Source: Corynebacterium rhinophilum (GTDB taxonomy: Bacteria; Actinomycetota; Actinomycetes; Mycobacteriales; Mycobacteriaceae). From it: a stretch of DNA of 64,000 nt. Within the stretch, counting starts at the first letter, position 1; the number at the start of each line of letters is the position of its first letter. The notes below the pieces were generated by a model that saw only the letters and a list, made by a program, of their open reading frames with translations, was not told the origin of the DNA and made no database searches. Positions 36,005-44,108 of this stretch are shown in pieces. Both the position numbers and the translations under genes were made by a program. The stretch spans positions 13,036 through 77,035 of the forward strand of contig NZ_JASPHQ010000013.1 in the NCBI RefSeq assembly GCF_030227225.1, in the 5' to 3' direction.

Positions 36005-36469
36005 TTAGTTAAGCTGGCCTTTTACCTCCGCGGAAAGGCGCTTGCCGTCGGCTTGGCCGGCGGCTTTTGCATTGGCAACCTTCATGACCGCACCCATCTG
36101 CTTCATAGTGGGTGCTTCGCCTTTTTCTTTTTCTACCTCAGCAATTGCTTCTTCTACCAAAGCCTTAAGCTCCGCATCATCGAGCTGGCGCGGCTGGTAG
36201 GCCTCGAAGAAGGGGACATCGACAAGCTCGGCCTCTGCCAATTCCGGGCGGCCATTTTCTTCATAGACCTCTGCGGACTCGCGGCGCTTTTTAATCTCGC
36301 GCGCGATGACCTTGAGGATGTCTTCATCCTCCAGCTCGTGGCGGGAGCCAGTGGTTTCTTCGGCCTGGATTGCCGCGAGCAACGCGCGAATGGCGCTGGT
36401 GCGCTGCTTTTCCTTGGCCTTCATCGACGTTTTCAGATCTGCTCGGATAGTATCTTTTAGCTCGCTCAT
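36005..36469 (-). CDS. GatB/YqeY-domain protein
   Basis: A 154-residue YqeY-type protein, related to the tail of GatB (tRNA-dependent amidotransferase) and of uncertain role. It begins MSELKDTIRADLKTSMKAKEK and keeps the GAVMKVANAKAAGQADGK segment. ATG at 36469 is 7 nt after TATATT; the GAAAGG before it is too close to serve as a normal ribosome site. Confidence 0.87.
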   Translation of the reverse strand: MSELKDTIRADLKTSMKAKEKQRTSAIRALLAAIQAEETTGSRHELEDEDILKVIAREIKKRRESAEVYEENGRPELAEAELVDVPFFEAYQPRQLDDAELKALVEEAIAEVEKEKGEAPTMKQMGAVMKVANAKAAGQADGKRLSAEVKGQLN

Positions 36470-36476
36470 GCCTTTC

Positions 36477-36482
36477 AATATA
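36477..36482 (-). promoter_or_regulatory. -10 box of leaderless yqeY
   Basis: TATATT, then GAAAGGC, then ATG at 36469 on the minus strand. Confidence 0.6.
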
Positions 36483-36499
36483 CGTCCATTTAAGGCAGG

Positions 36500-36505
36500 T
36501 AGTGT
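36500..36505 (+). promoter_or_regulatory. -10 box of the leaderless metallophosphoesterase gene
   Basis: TAGTGT, then AGAAGCT, then GTG at 36513. It lies only 18 bp from the divergent yqeY -10 box, so the two -10/-35 regions overlap. Confidence 0.55.
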
Positions 36506-36512
36506 AGAAGCT

Positions 36513-37400
36513 GTGAAACTTCAACGGATTCTTGGCGGCGTCGCCGCAGGCCTAGGTGTTGCTGCTTGGGGCTTTAGCGAGCTCACGAAATTCGAGCTCA
36601 AGGAATTTACCCTTCCGCTCCTTCCCAAGGGCACCCTGCGCGGCGAAGAAGAGTTCCGCCTGCTGCACATTTCTGACCTGCACATGATCCCGGGACAGCA
36701 GACCAAGATCGACTGGGTCTCCGCCCTCGATGCGCTGGAGCCAGACCTCGTGGTCAATACCGGCGACAACCTCTCCGATAAGCAGGCCGTGCCCGATACC
36801 CTGCGCGCGCTCGGCCCGCTGCTCGCCCGGCCTGGCGTCTTCGTGTTCGGCACCAATGATTATTGGGCGCCGCGCCCGGTCAACCCCTTCAAATACCTGC
36901 TAGGGAAAAAGCGCGAGCCCTCCTACGTTGACCTTCCTTGGCGCGGCATGCGCGCGGCCTTCGTGGAGCACGGTTGGTACGACGGCAACCAGGCCCGTCA
37001 CGAGTTCAAGGTGGGCAATGTTCGCCTTGCCGTGGCCGGAGTGGACGATCCGCACCACGACTTGGACGATTATTCCGAAATCGCCGGCCCGCCCCACGAG
37101 GATGCCGATCTATCGCTTGCCCTGCTCCACGCCCCCGAGCCGCGCGTGCTCGAAAAGTTCGCCGCCGATGGTTACCAGCTCTCCCTTTCTGGCCATACCC
37201 ACGGTGGACAGGTGTGCCTTCCTGGGTCGCGCGCCATCGTGACCAATTGCGGCATCGACCGCCCGCGCGCACAGGGCCTGCATGATTTCGGCCCTATGAA
37301 GATGCACGTCTCCAATGGCTTGGGCACGTCCAAATTCGCCCCGGTGCGTTTATTCTGCCGCCCCTCGGCCACCCTGCTGAGGATCACTGAGGTGGACTAG
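36513..37400 (+). CDS. Calcineurin-like metallophosphoesterase
   Basis: A 295-residue metallophosphoesterase (Rv3683 position) with an N-terminal hydrophobic anchor (ILGGVAAGLGVAAWGF). Metal motifs: HISDLH, NTGDN, GTND (in place of GNHD) and GHTHGGQ. Homologs act on UDP-diacylglucosamine or other phosphoesters; the substrate here is unknown. GTG at 36513 is used since the frame upstream to 36306 runs antisense to yqeY. Confidence 0.87.
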   Translation: MKLQRILGGVAAGLGVAAWGFSELTKFELKEFTLPLLPKGTLRGEEEFRLLHISDLHMIPGQQTKIDWVSALDALEPDLVVNTGDNLSDKQAVPDTLRALGPLLARPGVFVFGTNDYWAPRPVNPFKYLLGKKREPSYVDLPWRGMRAAFVEHGWYDGNQARHEFKVGNVRLAVAGVDDPHHDLDDYSEIAGPPHEDADLSLALLHAPEPRVLEKFAADGYQLSLSGHTHGGQVCLPGSRAIVTNCGIDRPRAQGLHDFGPMKMHVSNGLGTSKFAPVRLFCRPSATLLRITEVD

Positions 37401-37448
37401 ACCTGCCGTTTTGTCGATCTCATTCACCATGCGTTAAGGTATTTCAGT

Positions 37449-37464
37449 ACTGCTTTTAAGCAGT
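37449..37464 (+). repeat. Palindrome in the 5' leader of tRNA-Pro
   Basis: ACTGCTTTTAAGCAGT, a perfect 16-nt palindrome ending 3 nt before the mature tRNA. It shares CTGCTT/AAGCAG with the tRNA-Thr leader. Confidence 0.6.
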
Positions 37465-37467
37465 GAC

Positions 37468-37541
<74 letters not shown>

Positions 37542-37546
37542 CAGTA

Positions 37547-37572
37547 GCCCGCAGGAAACTGCGGGCTTTTTC
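37547..37572 (+). terminator. Terminator of tRNA-Pro
   Basis: AGCCCGCAG-GAAA-CTGCGGGCT followed by TTTTCC; GNRA tetraloop. Confidence 0.9.
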
Positions 37573-37584
37573 CATGCCTACAGA

Positions 37585-37601
37585 GCCCTGGATTCCAGGG
37601 C
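37585..37601 (-). terminator. Hairpin after the citrate transporter gene
   Basis: GCCCTGGA-T-TCCAGGGC, 4 nt past the stop of the minus-strand transporter gene. No T-run follows. Confidence 0.45.
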
Positions 37602-37605
37602 CCGC

Positions 37606-38970
37606 TTAAGCCAGCATGCCGGTAAAGAATGCGATGGCGACGAGAATGATGGAAAATACCCATGCAATGGGGAAAGCTATCTTGAGGTACTTGCCCATCT
37701 GGCCGTCCGCCAGTCCCAGCGCCAGCCACAGTGCTGGCGAAAATGGGGAGACGAAGGTTCCCACCACGTTGCCGATAATGAGGGCGCTCGCAGCGCCCAT
37801 ACCGCTGACGCCGAAGGATTCCACCGTGCCCTGCACGATGGGCAGTACTGAGAAGTAATACGCATCCGTGGAGGTCAACAGATCTAGCGGAACCCCAAAG
37901 AATCCCACGATGACGTGCAGATACGGCGCCACTCCTTCCGGGAGAATATTCACCAGGCTCAGCGCGATTTCTTCTAGCATCTTGGTCTCATTGAGCACGC
38001 CCAAAAACATCGCGGCTGCAATGATCACTCCGGCCATGGACAAGGCGTTGGGGGCGTGACGCCGCAAGGCATCGCCCTGCTCCATCGCGCCGTCGAAGTT
38101 CACTACCAAGGCAATGGTGGTAGCAATAAGGAACGCGGGTGCCGGTGGCAGCAAGCCCGAAAGCAGGGCGGCGAGCACGGCGAAGGCAACGACGATATTC
38201 GCGATAGTAACCCACCGGGATTTCCGGTACCTGAACCCGAGTTTTTGTTGTTCCTCAGCCTGCTTGGCGGAAAAATCATCCGCCAAGGAATTCACGTCCA
38301 CTGAGATGGTGCCCTTAATCTCGCCGCTTTCCTGCAGCTTGGCTAAGCGGCTCTTTTCGCGCCATCCCAACAGGGCGGCAATGGCGAAGATCAGGACCAC
38401 TGCCACACCTTGGATGGGCAATAAGTGCAGCCAGATATCGTTCGGGTCTTGCTCAACCACCGCACCGGCACGCCCCAGTGGTCCGCCCCACGGGACCATA
38501 TTCATCACCGAAGCGGCTAGGGCCACGATGGTAATCAGCACATAACGCGACATGTGCAGCGCCCGGTACAGCGGCAGCAATGCGGGAATCGTAATAAGGA
38601 AGGTCGTGGAACCCGATCCATCGAGGTGCGCCACGATGCCGATGGCGGCCGTGCCTATAGTCACGGCCATGACATTGCCACGGGTCGCCTTGATGAGGCT
38701 GCGGATCACCGGGGTAAAAAGCCCCACATCCTGCAAAATGCCGAAGAAAATGATGGCGAAGATGAACATCACCACGACGTTGATGACAGAACTTAAGCCT
38801 TCGCCAAAGAAATCCGCGATATCTTCTACCCCAAAACCGGCTATCACAGCGCCGATGACGGGCACCAAGGTCATGGGAATAATGGGATTAACGCGGCCAC
38901 GGATGAGGATTCCCACCGTCACAAAGATGATGGCCAGTCCCATCAGGGTCAGCCCTAGGGAGGTCTGCAT
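37606..38970 (-). CDS. CitMHS-family citrate/proton or metal-citrate symporter
   Basis: A 454-residue inner-membrane transporter with about 12 helices. Family features are GLSSVINVVVMFIFAIIFFG, VAHLDGSGSTTFLITIPALLP and a C-terminal LLTSTDAYYFSVLPIV block. It matches CitH/CitM of corynebacteria. A strong ribosome site, AAAGGAG, precedes the ATG at 38970. Upstream lie a GlxR-type site (39050-39065) and an 8-bp dyad (39012-39038), so carbon-source control by cAMP-GlxR plus a second regulator is likely. Confidence 0.9.
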   Translation of the reverse strand: MQTSLGLTLMGLAIIFVTVGILIRGRVNPIIPMTLVPVIGAVIAGFGVEDIADFFGEGLSSVINVVVMFIFAIIFFGILQDVGLFTPVIRSLIKATRGNVMAVTIGTAAIGIVAHLDGSGSTTFLITIPALLPLYRALHMSRYVLITIVALAASVMNMVPWGGPLGRAGAVVEQDPNDIWLHLLPIQGVAVVLIFAIAALLGWREKSRLAKLQESGEIKGTISVDVNSLADDFSAKQAEEQQKLGFRYRKSRWVTIANIVVAFAVLAALLSGLLPPAPAFLIATTIALVVNFDGAMEQGDALRRHAPNALSMAGVIIAAAMFLGVLNETKMLEEIALSLVNILPEGVAPYLHVIVGFFGVPLDLLTSTDAYYFSVLPIVQGTVESFGVSGMGAASALIIGNVVGTFVSPFSPALWLALGLADGQMGKYLKIAFPIAWVFSIILVAIAFFTGMLA

Positions 38971-39011
38971 TGCGCTCCTTTAAAAGTCACTGGCGCCCGC
39001 ATGGCGCACGC

Positions 39012-39038
39012 CATTAGCCAAAAGACGTATGGCTAATG
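39012..39038. promoter_or_regulatory. Dyad operator candidate before the citrate transporter
   Basis: CATTAGCC-N11-GGCTAATG, perfect 8-bp arms, between the transporter start and the GlxR site. The regulator is unknown; a CitB-type response regulator or a local repressor could bind here. Confidence 0.45.
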
Positions 39039-39049
39039 CTAAACATTGC

Positions 39050-39065
39050 TGTGTGGTAGCGCACA
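39050..39065. promoter_or_regulatory. GlxR binding site candidate
   Basis: TGTGT-GGTAGC-GCACA keeps the full TGTG-N8-CACA core of the GlxR consensus, about 80 bp before the citrate transporter start. Confidence 0.55.
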
Positions 39066-39104
39066 TTCCTGCCGTGGGCCGCATTTATCAACCCTGGCCC
39101 GCCG

Positions 39105-39292
39105 TGAATATATACCTTTGGGTAAAAACGGGAAACGACGCGGCGCCCCTACAGCACCGCGTCGCCCCTATTCCCTATCACTCACAACGGCGCAAGCCGT
39201 TCGCCTACCCCCTAAGTAGGCGGTGTGAGCACTAGTAAGAATAACACTCCTCGTATTCCAGCCATAGCGCTGGCAAACCATTGCCAGCTTTA
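39105..39292 (+). ncRNA. Candidate structured RNA
   Basis: The gap of about 350 bp between the citrate transporter and the next gene has no ORF but three strong structures on one strand. They are CGACGCGG/CCGCGTCG (39136-39164), a three-way junction (39181-39229) and the hairpin GCTGGCAA-ACCA-TTGCCAGC (39269-39288) followed by TTTAT. The junction is closed by CTCACA/TGTGAG and holds ACGGC/GCCGT and CGCCTAC/GTAGGCG. A TATATACC box lies near 39109. Ends and strand are inferred. Confidence 0.3.
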
Positions 39293-39323
39293 TACAAGCT
39301 TTTGGCCATTTAAGTATTAAATT

Positions 39324-40787
39324 TCAGACTTTAGCGGCTGTTTTTGGGTTCTCCCTGGCAGGCACGAGCCATTTCACTGCACTCAGACCTACAAGAGTGA
39401 TAGCGCCCAAAACGGCAAGGCCGGTCCACAGCACCACTGCCTCACCATCGTTGCCCGCCACGGTGACGGCGGCCGTTGTCCAGTTGAGCGGCAAAAGGTT
39501 AGCTACTACCTGCCATACCTTATCCACCCCGGCGATGGCCGCGGATTTCCACAGCCACCCCACCAACGCGGTCTGCCCAATGCCAAAGATCGCGGCGAGG
39601 ATCGATCCCACGGTCATGCCACACAGTTCGAGCAAGCCACGCACGATAAGCGCGGAGGACAGGGCACCCAAGAACAGGGCTCCTCCGGCGGCCACGGCGG
39701 CGATGGGGGTAAGGCCGATGGACAAGACGAAGAGCAGGATCTCCCCGATGGCCACCGCTGCCAGCGATCCGCCGAGAACCATCAGCCACGGGCGGAATCC
39801 CAATTTCCACGCCACCCCGGCCGCGGATCCAGCCAAGAGGACGAGCGCGGAAATGAGCATGGCGATGACCGGGCTCAGCTGGCGCGCATCTTCCTCTGCA
39901 GCCACGTGCGCGGGAGGCAGGGCGCGCTGCACCTCCCCCAGGTTCGATTGGTTTTGTTCGGCCATGCCGGTGAGCTTGCCGGCGCCATCGTCAAGCTGGC
40001 CCACCCCATCGAGCGCCTCATCCACGCGGCTATTGAGCTCCGCGATGGACTGGTTGAGCTGCTGCGCGCCTGCCACAGCCTGGTTGATGCCATCGTGATA
40101 GGCATAACCGCTTACCGCCAGCTGATTGGAGAGATCGCGCGAGCCATCCTTCAGCTTTTTCAACTCCCCGGTCAGGGATTCATCGAGGCGGAAGTTTTCC
40201 ACCTGCTTGCGCAGATCTCCCAGCTGGGAGCGGACTTGTTTCGCTTCCTTGGAATCATTTCCCTCCAGGTCGCGCACCGTACCATCGATGGCTTCCAAGA
40301 TTTGGCCTTGGACGGCCCCCAGGCCCACGACCTGGTCGACGGCCCCGCCGACGGTATTTGCCAGCTCCGTCGCCCCTCCGCCGAGGGTATTGGTCCCGGA
40401 CTGCAGCTGGTTAAGGCCCGAGACCAGCTCTTGCGAGCCGCCGGCGAGCTTTTCGACGCCCTCGCCTAATTCCCCGGCACCCTTATCCAGCTCGCTTGTG
40501 CCCTTGTTCAGGCGATCCGCGCCGGATTTCAGGATGCTGGCCTGCGCTTGGGCGCGGCTGGCGGCCTCGGCGGCTTCCTTGAGCTCCGGCGATGCCGAAT
40601 TCGCCTGCGGTGCGCCATAAGGCTGCGCGGCGCTCGACCACGCATGCGCCGGTTCCCACTGCGCCCAGGCCGCCACTGCGGTACCAACGATAAGCGGTAC
40701 GGCGAGCAATACGAGCAGGAAGAAGGTGCGCCACCGCGAAGAGCTCGCGGACGCGGTGGGCGCGGTCGAGGCAAGGCGTTTGGTCAT
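39324..40787 (-). CDS. YhgE/Pip-like membrane protein with xxxLxxG heptads
   Basis: A 487-residue envelope protein. One helix at residues 20-45 is followed by an extracytoplasmic coiled region (about 85-290) of leucine/glycine heptads (ADRLNKGTSELDKGAGELGEG), typical of the YhgE/Pip family, then five or six helices (about 305-475). Related proteins associate with RND or ABC-2 type exporters; its role here is not known. A TAGGTT box lies 6 nt before the ATG. Confidence 0.82.
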   Translation of the reverse strand: MTKRLASTAPTASASSSRWRTFFLLVLLAVPLIVGTAVAAWAQWEPAHAWSSAAQPYGAPQANSASPELKEAAEAASRAQAQASILKSGADRLNKGTSELDKGAGELGEGVEKLAGGSQELVSGLNQLQSGTNTLGGGATELANTVGGAVDQVVGLGAVQGQILEAIDGTVRDLEGNDSKEAKQVRSQLGDLRKQVENFRLDESLTGELKKLKDGSRDLSNQLAVSGYAYHDGINQAVAGAQQLNQSIAELNSRVDEALDGVGQLDDGAGKLTGMAEQNQSNLGEVQRALPPAHVAAEEDARQLSPVIAMLISALVLLAGSAAGVAWKLGFRPWLMVLGGSLAAVAIGEILLFVLSIGLTPIAAVAAGGALFLGALSSALIVRGLLELCGMTVGSILAAIFGIGQTALVGWLWKSAAIAGVDKVWQVVANLLPLNWTTAAVTVAGNDGEAVVLWTGLAVLGAITLVGLSAVKWLVPARENPKTAAKV

Positions 40788-40871
40788 GCTAGTAACCTAT
40801 CGCTGCAGGTCATTCCCTTTCCGCAGGCGCGCCGATCCCCACGCATAACAAAGAGAATCTACTATTAAGAC

Positions 40872-41426
40872 ATGCCTATCCCCCTGAAATCCCCGTTCTC
40901 CCGCACGCTAGCGTGCGCGGCCGCGTTTCCGCTGTGCATGGCATTGGTGTCCTGCGCCGATGATGCCGATACCTCCGCCCACCCCAGTGAGCCCCAGTTT
41001 TCTGATGCCGTGGCGCAATCCAGTTCCGGATCTGCAAGCTCCGCGGAAGACACGGCAGCCACTACAACCGATGCCCCTGCGACCTCACCCAAAAAGACGC
41101 AGGCACAACAACCCACTCCAAAGGAAGTCACGGTCACCACAACCACCACGCAGGCCAAGGGCGATTGCTCCCCCGCGTCCTTTGCTCCCATTGTTCCCAA
41201 AATGGACAACATTGTGGTGATAGATTGTGACGGTGCCTGGGCTCACTTTGGCAAAGACCAAACAGATTGGACCGTATGGGCGCGTTATAGCGATGGCGAG
41301 TGGACGGCCATCCGCGCGATCGGTCAAGCCACCTCAGGGATGAGCGAGCCATGCTATGACGTGGACAAATGGATCAAGCAGGGCGCTCCTAGCTTTGTCT
41401 CAGACAATATGCGCCGCTGCGATTAA
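40872..41426 (+). CDS. Putative lipoprotein
   Basis: A 184-residue secreted lipoprotein: signal peptide with lipobox LVSC (Cys28), then a Ser/Thr/Ala-rich linker to about residue 90 and a small globular domain with three Cys (GDCSPASF, IDCDGAW, EPCYDV) plus a C-terminal RRCD. The four domain Cys could form two disulfides. No known family recognised. A TACTAT box lies 6 nt before the ATG. Confidence 0.72.
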   Translation: MPIPLKSPFSRTLACAAAFPLCMALVSCADDADTSAHPSEPQFSDAVAQSSSGSASSAEDTAATTTDAPATSPKKTQAQQPTPKEVTVTTTTTQAKGDCSPASFAPIVPKMDNIVVIDCDGAWAHFGKDQTDWTVWARYSDGEWTAIRAIGQATSGMSEPCYDVDKWIKQGAPSFVSDNMRRCD

Positions 41427-41439
41427 TACCGCCTAACGT

Positions 41440-41531
41440 ACAGGCCGCCTTCGACCAACTGTCTCCGCTGCACCCAACTCACAGCAACTCGCTGTGGGTT
41501 GAGGACGCGGGGTTGGTCGAAGGCGGCCTGT
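41440..41531. terminator. Large nested inverted repeat between convergent genes
   Basis: 20-bp perfect arms (41440-41459 / 41512-41531, ACAGGCCGCC...GGCGGCCTGT) enclose a second 11-bp hairpin (CAACTCACAGC/GCTGTGGGTTG). TGTTTTA follows on the plus strand. It may act as a bidirectional terminator of the lipoprotein gene and katA, or be a small mobile repeat. Confidence 0.65.
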
Positions 41532-41571
41532 GTTTTATGCCTCTAAGAAGCAGTACAACCGCAGTGGCGGG

Positions 41572-43122
41572 CTACTTCTTTTCGGCAAAGACCTCGCGCA
41601 CGCGCTGGCCCAGATCCGGGTGGACGTTGGTCCAGTACTGGTAAACGCGCTCTTCGGTTTCCTCGGACACGCCGGCCATCGCGTTGGTGATATTGGTGAC
41701 CAAGCGCTCCTTGGCGCCGTCGTCGTAGACGTTTTCGTACAGGTCGCGCGCTTGGACGAAGTCATCGTCTTCCGCATGGCGTACGTACGGCGCGCGGACC
41801 AAGTCCTGACCGTGGGAATCCGGGTTCACGTAGAGGTCCGCCGCAGTGGTGGTCTCTAGGTCCTCGCGGTTGTTGACGGAGGCATCATCAAGCACGCCCG
41901 TGCCCTTCGCATGGCGGTTGGGCGAGTACACCGGATCCTCTGGTGCATTGTAGAAGTACTGCATTGGACCCTCGTGCTCGTAGGTATTGACCTTCTCCGC
42001 ATTACGAGGCTGGTTGACCGGCAAGTGCTTGTAGTTCGGCCCGATGCGATAGCGCTGCTGATCTGCATAGGCAAAGACGCGGGCCTGAAGCATCTTATCC
42101 GGAGATAGGCCAACACCCGGCACGATATTGGAGGGATCGAGTGCAACCTGCTCGATCTGGGCAAAGAAGTTGCGCGGGTTGCGGTTGAGCTCGAAGTAGC
42201 CCACATCGTGCAGCGGGTAGTCCTTCTTGGACCAGACCTTGGTCAGATCGAAGGGGTTGAAGCGGTAATCTTCAGCCTCAGCAAGCGGCATGATCTGCAC
42301 CTTGACATCCCAGATGGGGTAGTTGCCCTCTTCGATGGCGTTGTAGAGATCCGCGCGGTGGCTATCCGGGTTCTGGCCGGCTTCTACGGTGGCCTCTTCA
42401 TCGGTGAAATTCTCTACGCCCTGGCGGGAGATGAAGTGGTATTTCACCCAGAATGCCTCGCCGTCTTCGTTGACCCACTGGAAGGTGTGGGAACCGTAGC
42501 CATTTTGGTGGCGGGTGGTCTTCGGGGTGCCGCGGTCACCCATCAGGTAGGTCACCTGGTGGGCGGATTCCGGGTTGCGGGTCCAGAAATCCCACTGCAT
42601 ATCGGCATCGCGCAGGCCATTGGAACCCAGGCGCTTTTGGGAGTGGATGAAGTCCGGGAACTTCATGCCATCGCGCAGGAAGAATACCGGGGTGTTATTG
42701 CCCACGATGTCGAAGTTGCCGTCTTCGGTGTAGAAGCGGAGGGCAAAGCCGTGCACATCGCGCCAGGTATCCGGGGAGCCCTGCTCGCCGGCAACGGTGG
42801 AAAAACGGCCCATCATCGGGGTGACGGTGCCCTTCTGGAAGACCTTAGCCTTGGTGTAGGCGGACACATCTTCGGTGATGTGCAGCTCACCGTAGGCGCC
42901 GTGGCCCTTGGCGTGCGGGGTACGCTCGGGCACGCGCTCGCGGTTGAAGTGGGCGAGCTTTTCAATGAGGTGAATATCGTTAAGCGCGACCGGACCCTGG
43001 GGTCCGGCGGTCACGGACGTATTCTCAGAAGGAACGGGCTGGCCGGAAGGGCGGGTCGTGGTGCCCTTGCCTGCGGGACGCTGTCCCTTGTTCAAGATGT
43101 CATCAGCGGTGGAATCAGTCAT
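41572..43122 (-). CDS. katA: Monofunctional heme catalase
   Basis: Hydrogen peroxide dismutase of 516 residues. The distal His is in ERTPHAKGHGAYG, the distal Asn in YTEDGNFDIVGNN, and the heme-ligand Tyr in RVFAYADQQRYRIG. ATG at 43122 is preceded by AGGAGG 12 nt upstream; the frame open to 43167 is rejected. Next to sigC as in C. glutamicum. A 7-7-7 dyad upstream suggests OxyR control. Confidence 0.96.
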   Translation of the reverse strand: MTDSTADDILNKGQRPAGKGTTTRPSGQPVPSENTSVTAGPQGPVALNDIHLIEKLAHFNRERVPERTPHAKGHGAYGELHITEDVSAYTKAKVFQKGTVTPMMGRFSTVAGEQGSPDTWRDVHGFALRFYTEDGNFDIVGNNTPVFFLRDGMKFPDFIHSQKRLGSNGLRDADMQWDFWTRNPESAHQVTYLMGDRGTPKTTRHQNGYGSHTFQWVNEDGEAFWVKYHFISRQGVENFTDEEATVEAGQNPDSHRADLYNAIEEGNYPIWDVKVQIMPLAEAEDYRFNPFDLTKVWSKKDYPLHDVGYFELNRNPRNFFAQIEQVALDPSNIVPGVGLSPDKMLQARVFAYADQQRYRIGPNYKHLPVNQPRNAEKVNTYEHEGPMQYFYNAPEDPVYSPNRHAKGTGVLDDASVNNREDLETTTAADLYVNPDSHGQDLVRAPYVRHAEDDDFVQARDLYENVYDDGAKERLVTNITNAMAGVSEETEERVYQYWTNVHPDLGQRVREVFAEKK

Positions 43123-43151
43123 GGTATGTCTTTGCCTCCTGGCAATCAGTC

Positions 43152-43172
43152 GATAATTTGGGGTCAATTATC
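43152..43172. promoter_or_regulatory. Dyad (OxyR-like) in the katA promoter
   Basis: GATAATT-TGGGGTC-AATTATC, perfect 7-bp arms with a 7-nt spacer, about 30 bp before the katA start. The geometry fits LysR-type sites. Confidence 0.4.
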
Positions 43173-43292
43173 AATCACGGACAACCCATAGCTTACTACG
43201 TATAACGGCGCTGCGCTACCTTTTCCGCGCATAAGCCGCTTGCTTTTGCCCCAGCCACCGCAACCTTGGATAAGAAATGCAGGAGCTACTGG

Positions 43293-43298
43293 TAGATT
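43293..43298 (+). promoter_or_regulatory. -10 box of leaderless sigC
   Basis: TAGATT, then CATTCAG, then GTG at 43306. Confidence 0.6.
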
Positions 43299-43305
43299 CA
43301 TTCAG

Positions 43306-43848
43306 GTGACACACCACTCCGCAGCAGACGACGCCCGCGTCACCGAGCTCGCCCTCCGGGCTGGGCGCGGCGACCGAGCAGCGCTTACGGAGTTCATCAA
43401 GGCCACCCAGGATGATGTCTGGCGCCTCCTCGCCCACCTGGGTGGCCCCGAAATCGCCGACGACCTCACCCAGGAGACCTACCTGCGCGTCATCAGCGCC
43501 CTGCCACGCTTTGCCGCCCGCTCTTCCGCGCGCACCTGGCTGCTCTCGCTGGCCCGGCGCGTGTGGGTGGATAATATCCGCCACGATATGGCCCGGCCCC
43601 GCAAATCCGCCACGCAATACGAGGACGCCATGAGCTCCGCCGCGGAAAACTCCGGTTCCTGGAGCGATTGGATCGATGCCCGTGCGCTTATCGATGCCCT
43701 GCCAGCCGACCGCCGCGAAGCCCTCATCCTCACCCAGGTACTGGGCTATACCTATGAGGAAGCGGCCAAGATCGCCGGGGTGCGCGTTGGCACCATCCGC
43801 TCCCGCGTGGCGCGCGCCCGCAAGGACCTCATCGAGGGCGCAAATTAA
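43306..43848 (+). CDS. sigC: ECF sigma factor SigC
   Basis: A 180-residue group 4 sigma factor. Region 2 is seen in DDLTQETYLRVISALPRF and WLLSLARRVWVDNIRHD, region 4 in DRREALILTQVLGYTYEEAA followed by GTIRSRVARARKDL. In C. glutamicum SigC, also next to katA, controls the cytochrome bd branch. No anti-sigma gene is adjacent. GTG at 43306 is fixed by the -10 geometry. Confidence 0.9.
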   Translation: MTHHSAADDARVTELALRAGRGDRAALTEFIKATQDDVWRLLAHLGGPEIADDLTQETYLRVISALPRFAARSSARTWLLSLARRVWVDNIRHDMARPRKSATQYEDAMSSAAENSGSWSDWIDARALIDALPADRREALILTQVLGYTYEEAAKIAGVRVGTIRSRVARARKDLIEGAN

Positions 43849-44108
43849 TACCCCCGAATGTTCGAGCGCTTGGACGCATACTTTCGCCCTAATACTTAAC
43901 AACGTGCAGGTACTTAGGGCAGTGCAGCGGGATCCTGCGGGCCTAGGGCGGGGTAGAAAAATACTAAAGTGACACGATTTCAGCTGTGAAGTCACGGGTG
44001 AAATGTGATTCTATTAGATACACACACGTGATAAATCGACCGTCGATCCGGGCCCGCGCGTTCCCAAAGCCGGGCCCGGCGAGTGTGAGTAAGAGAGTTT
44101 CTCCCCTC

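Noticed and set aside
43849..44108. Riboswitch before the YkvI gene
   Set aside because: A CGGGCCCG pair and repeated TGTGA are visible, but no known aptamer core could be recognised.
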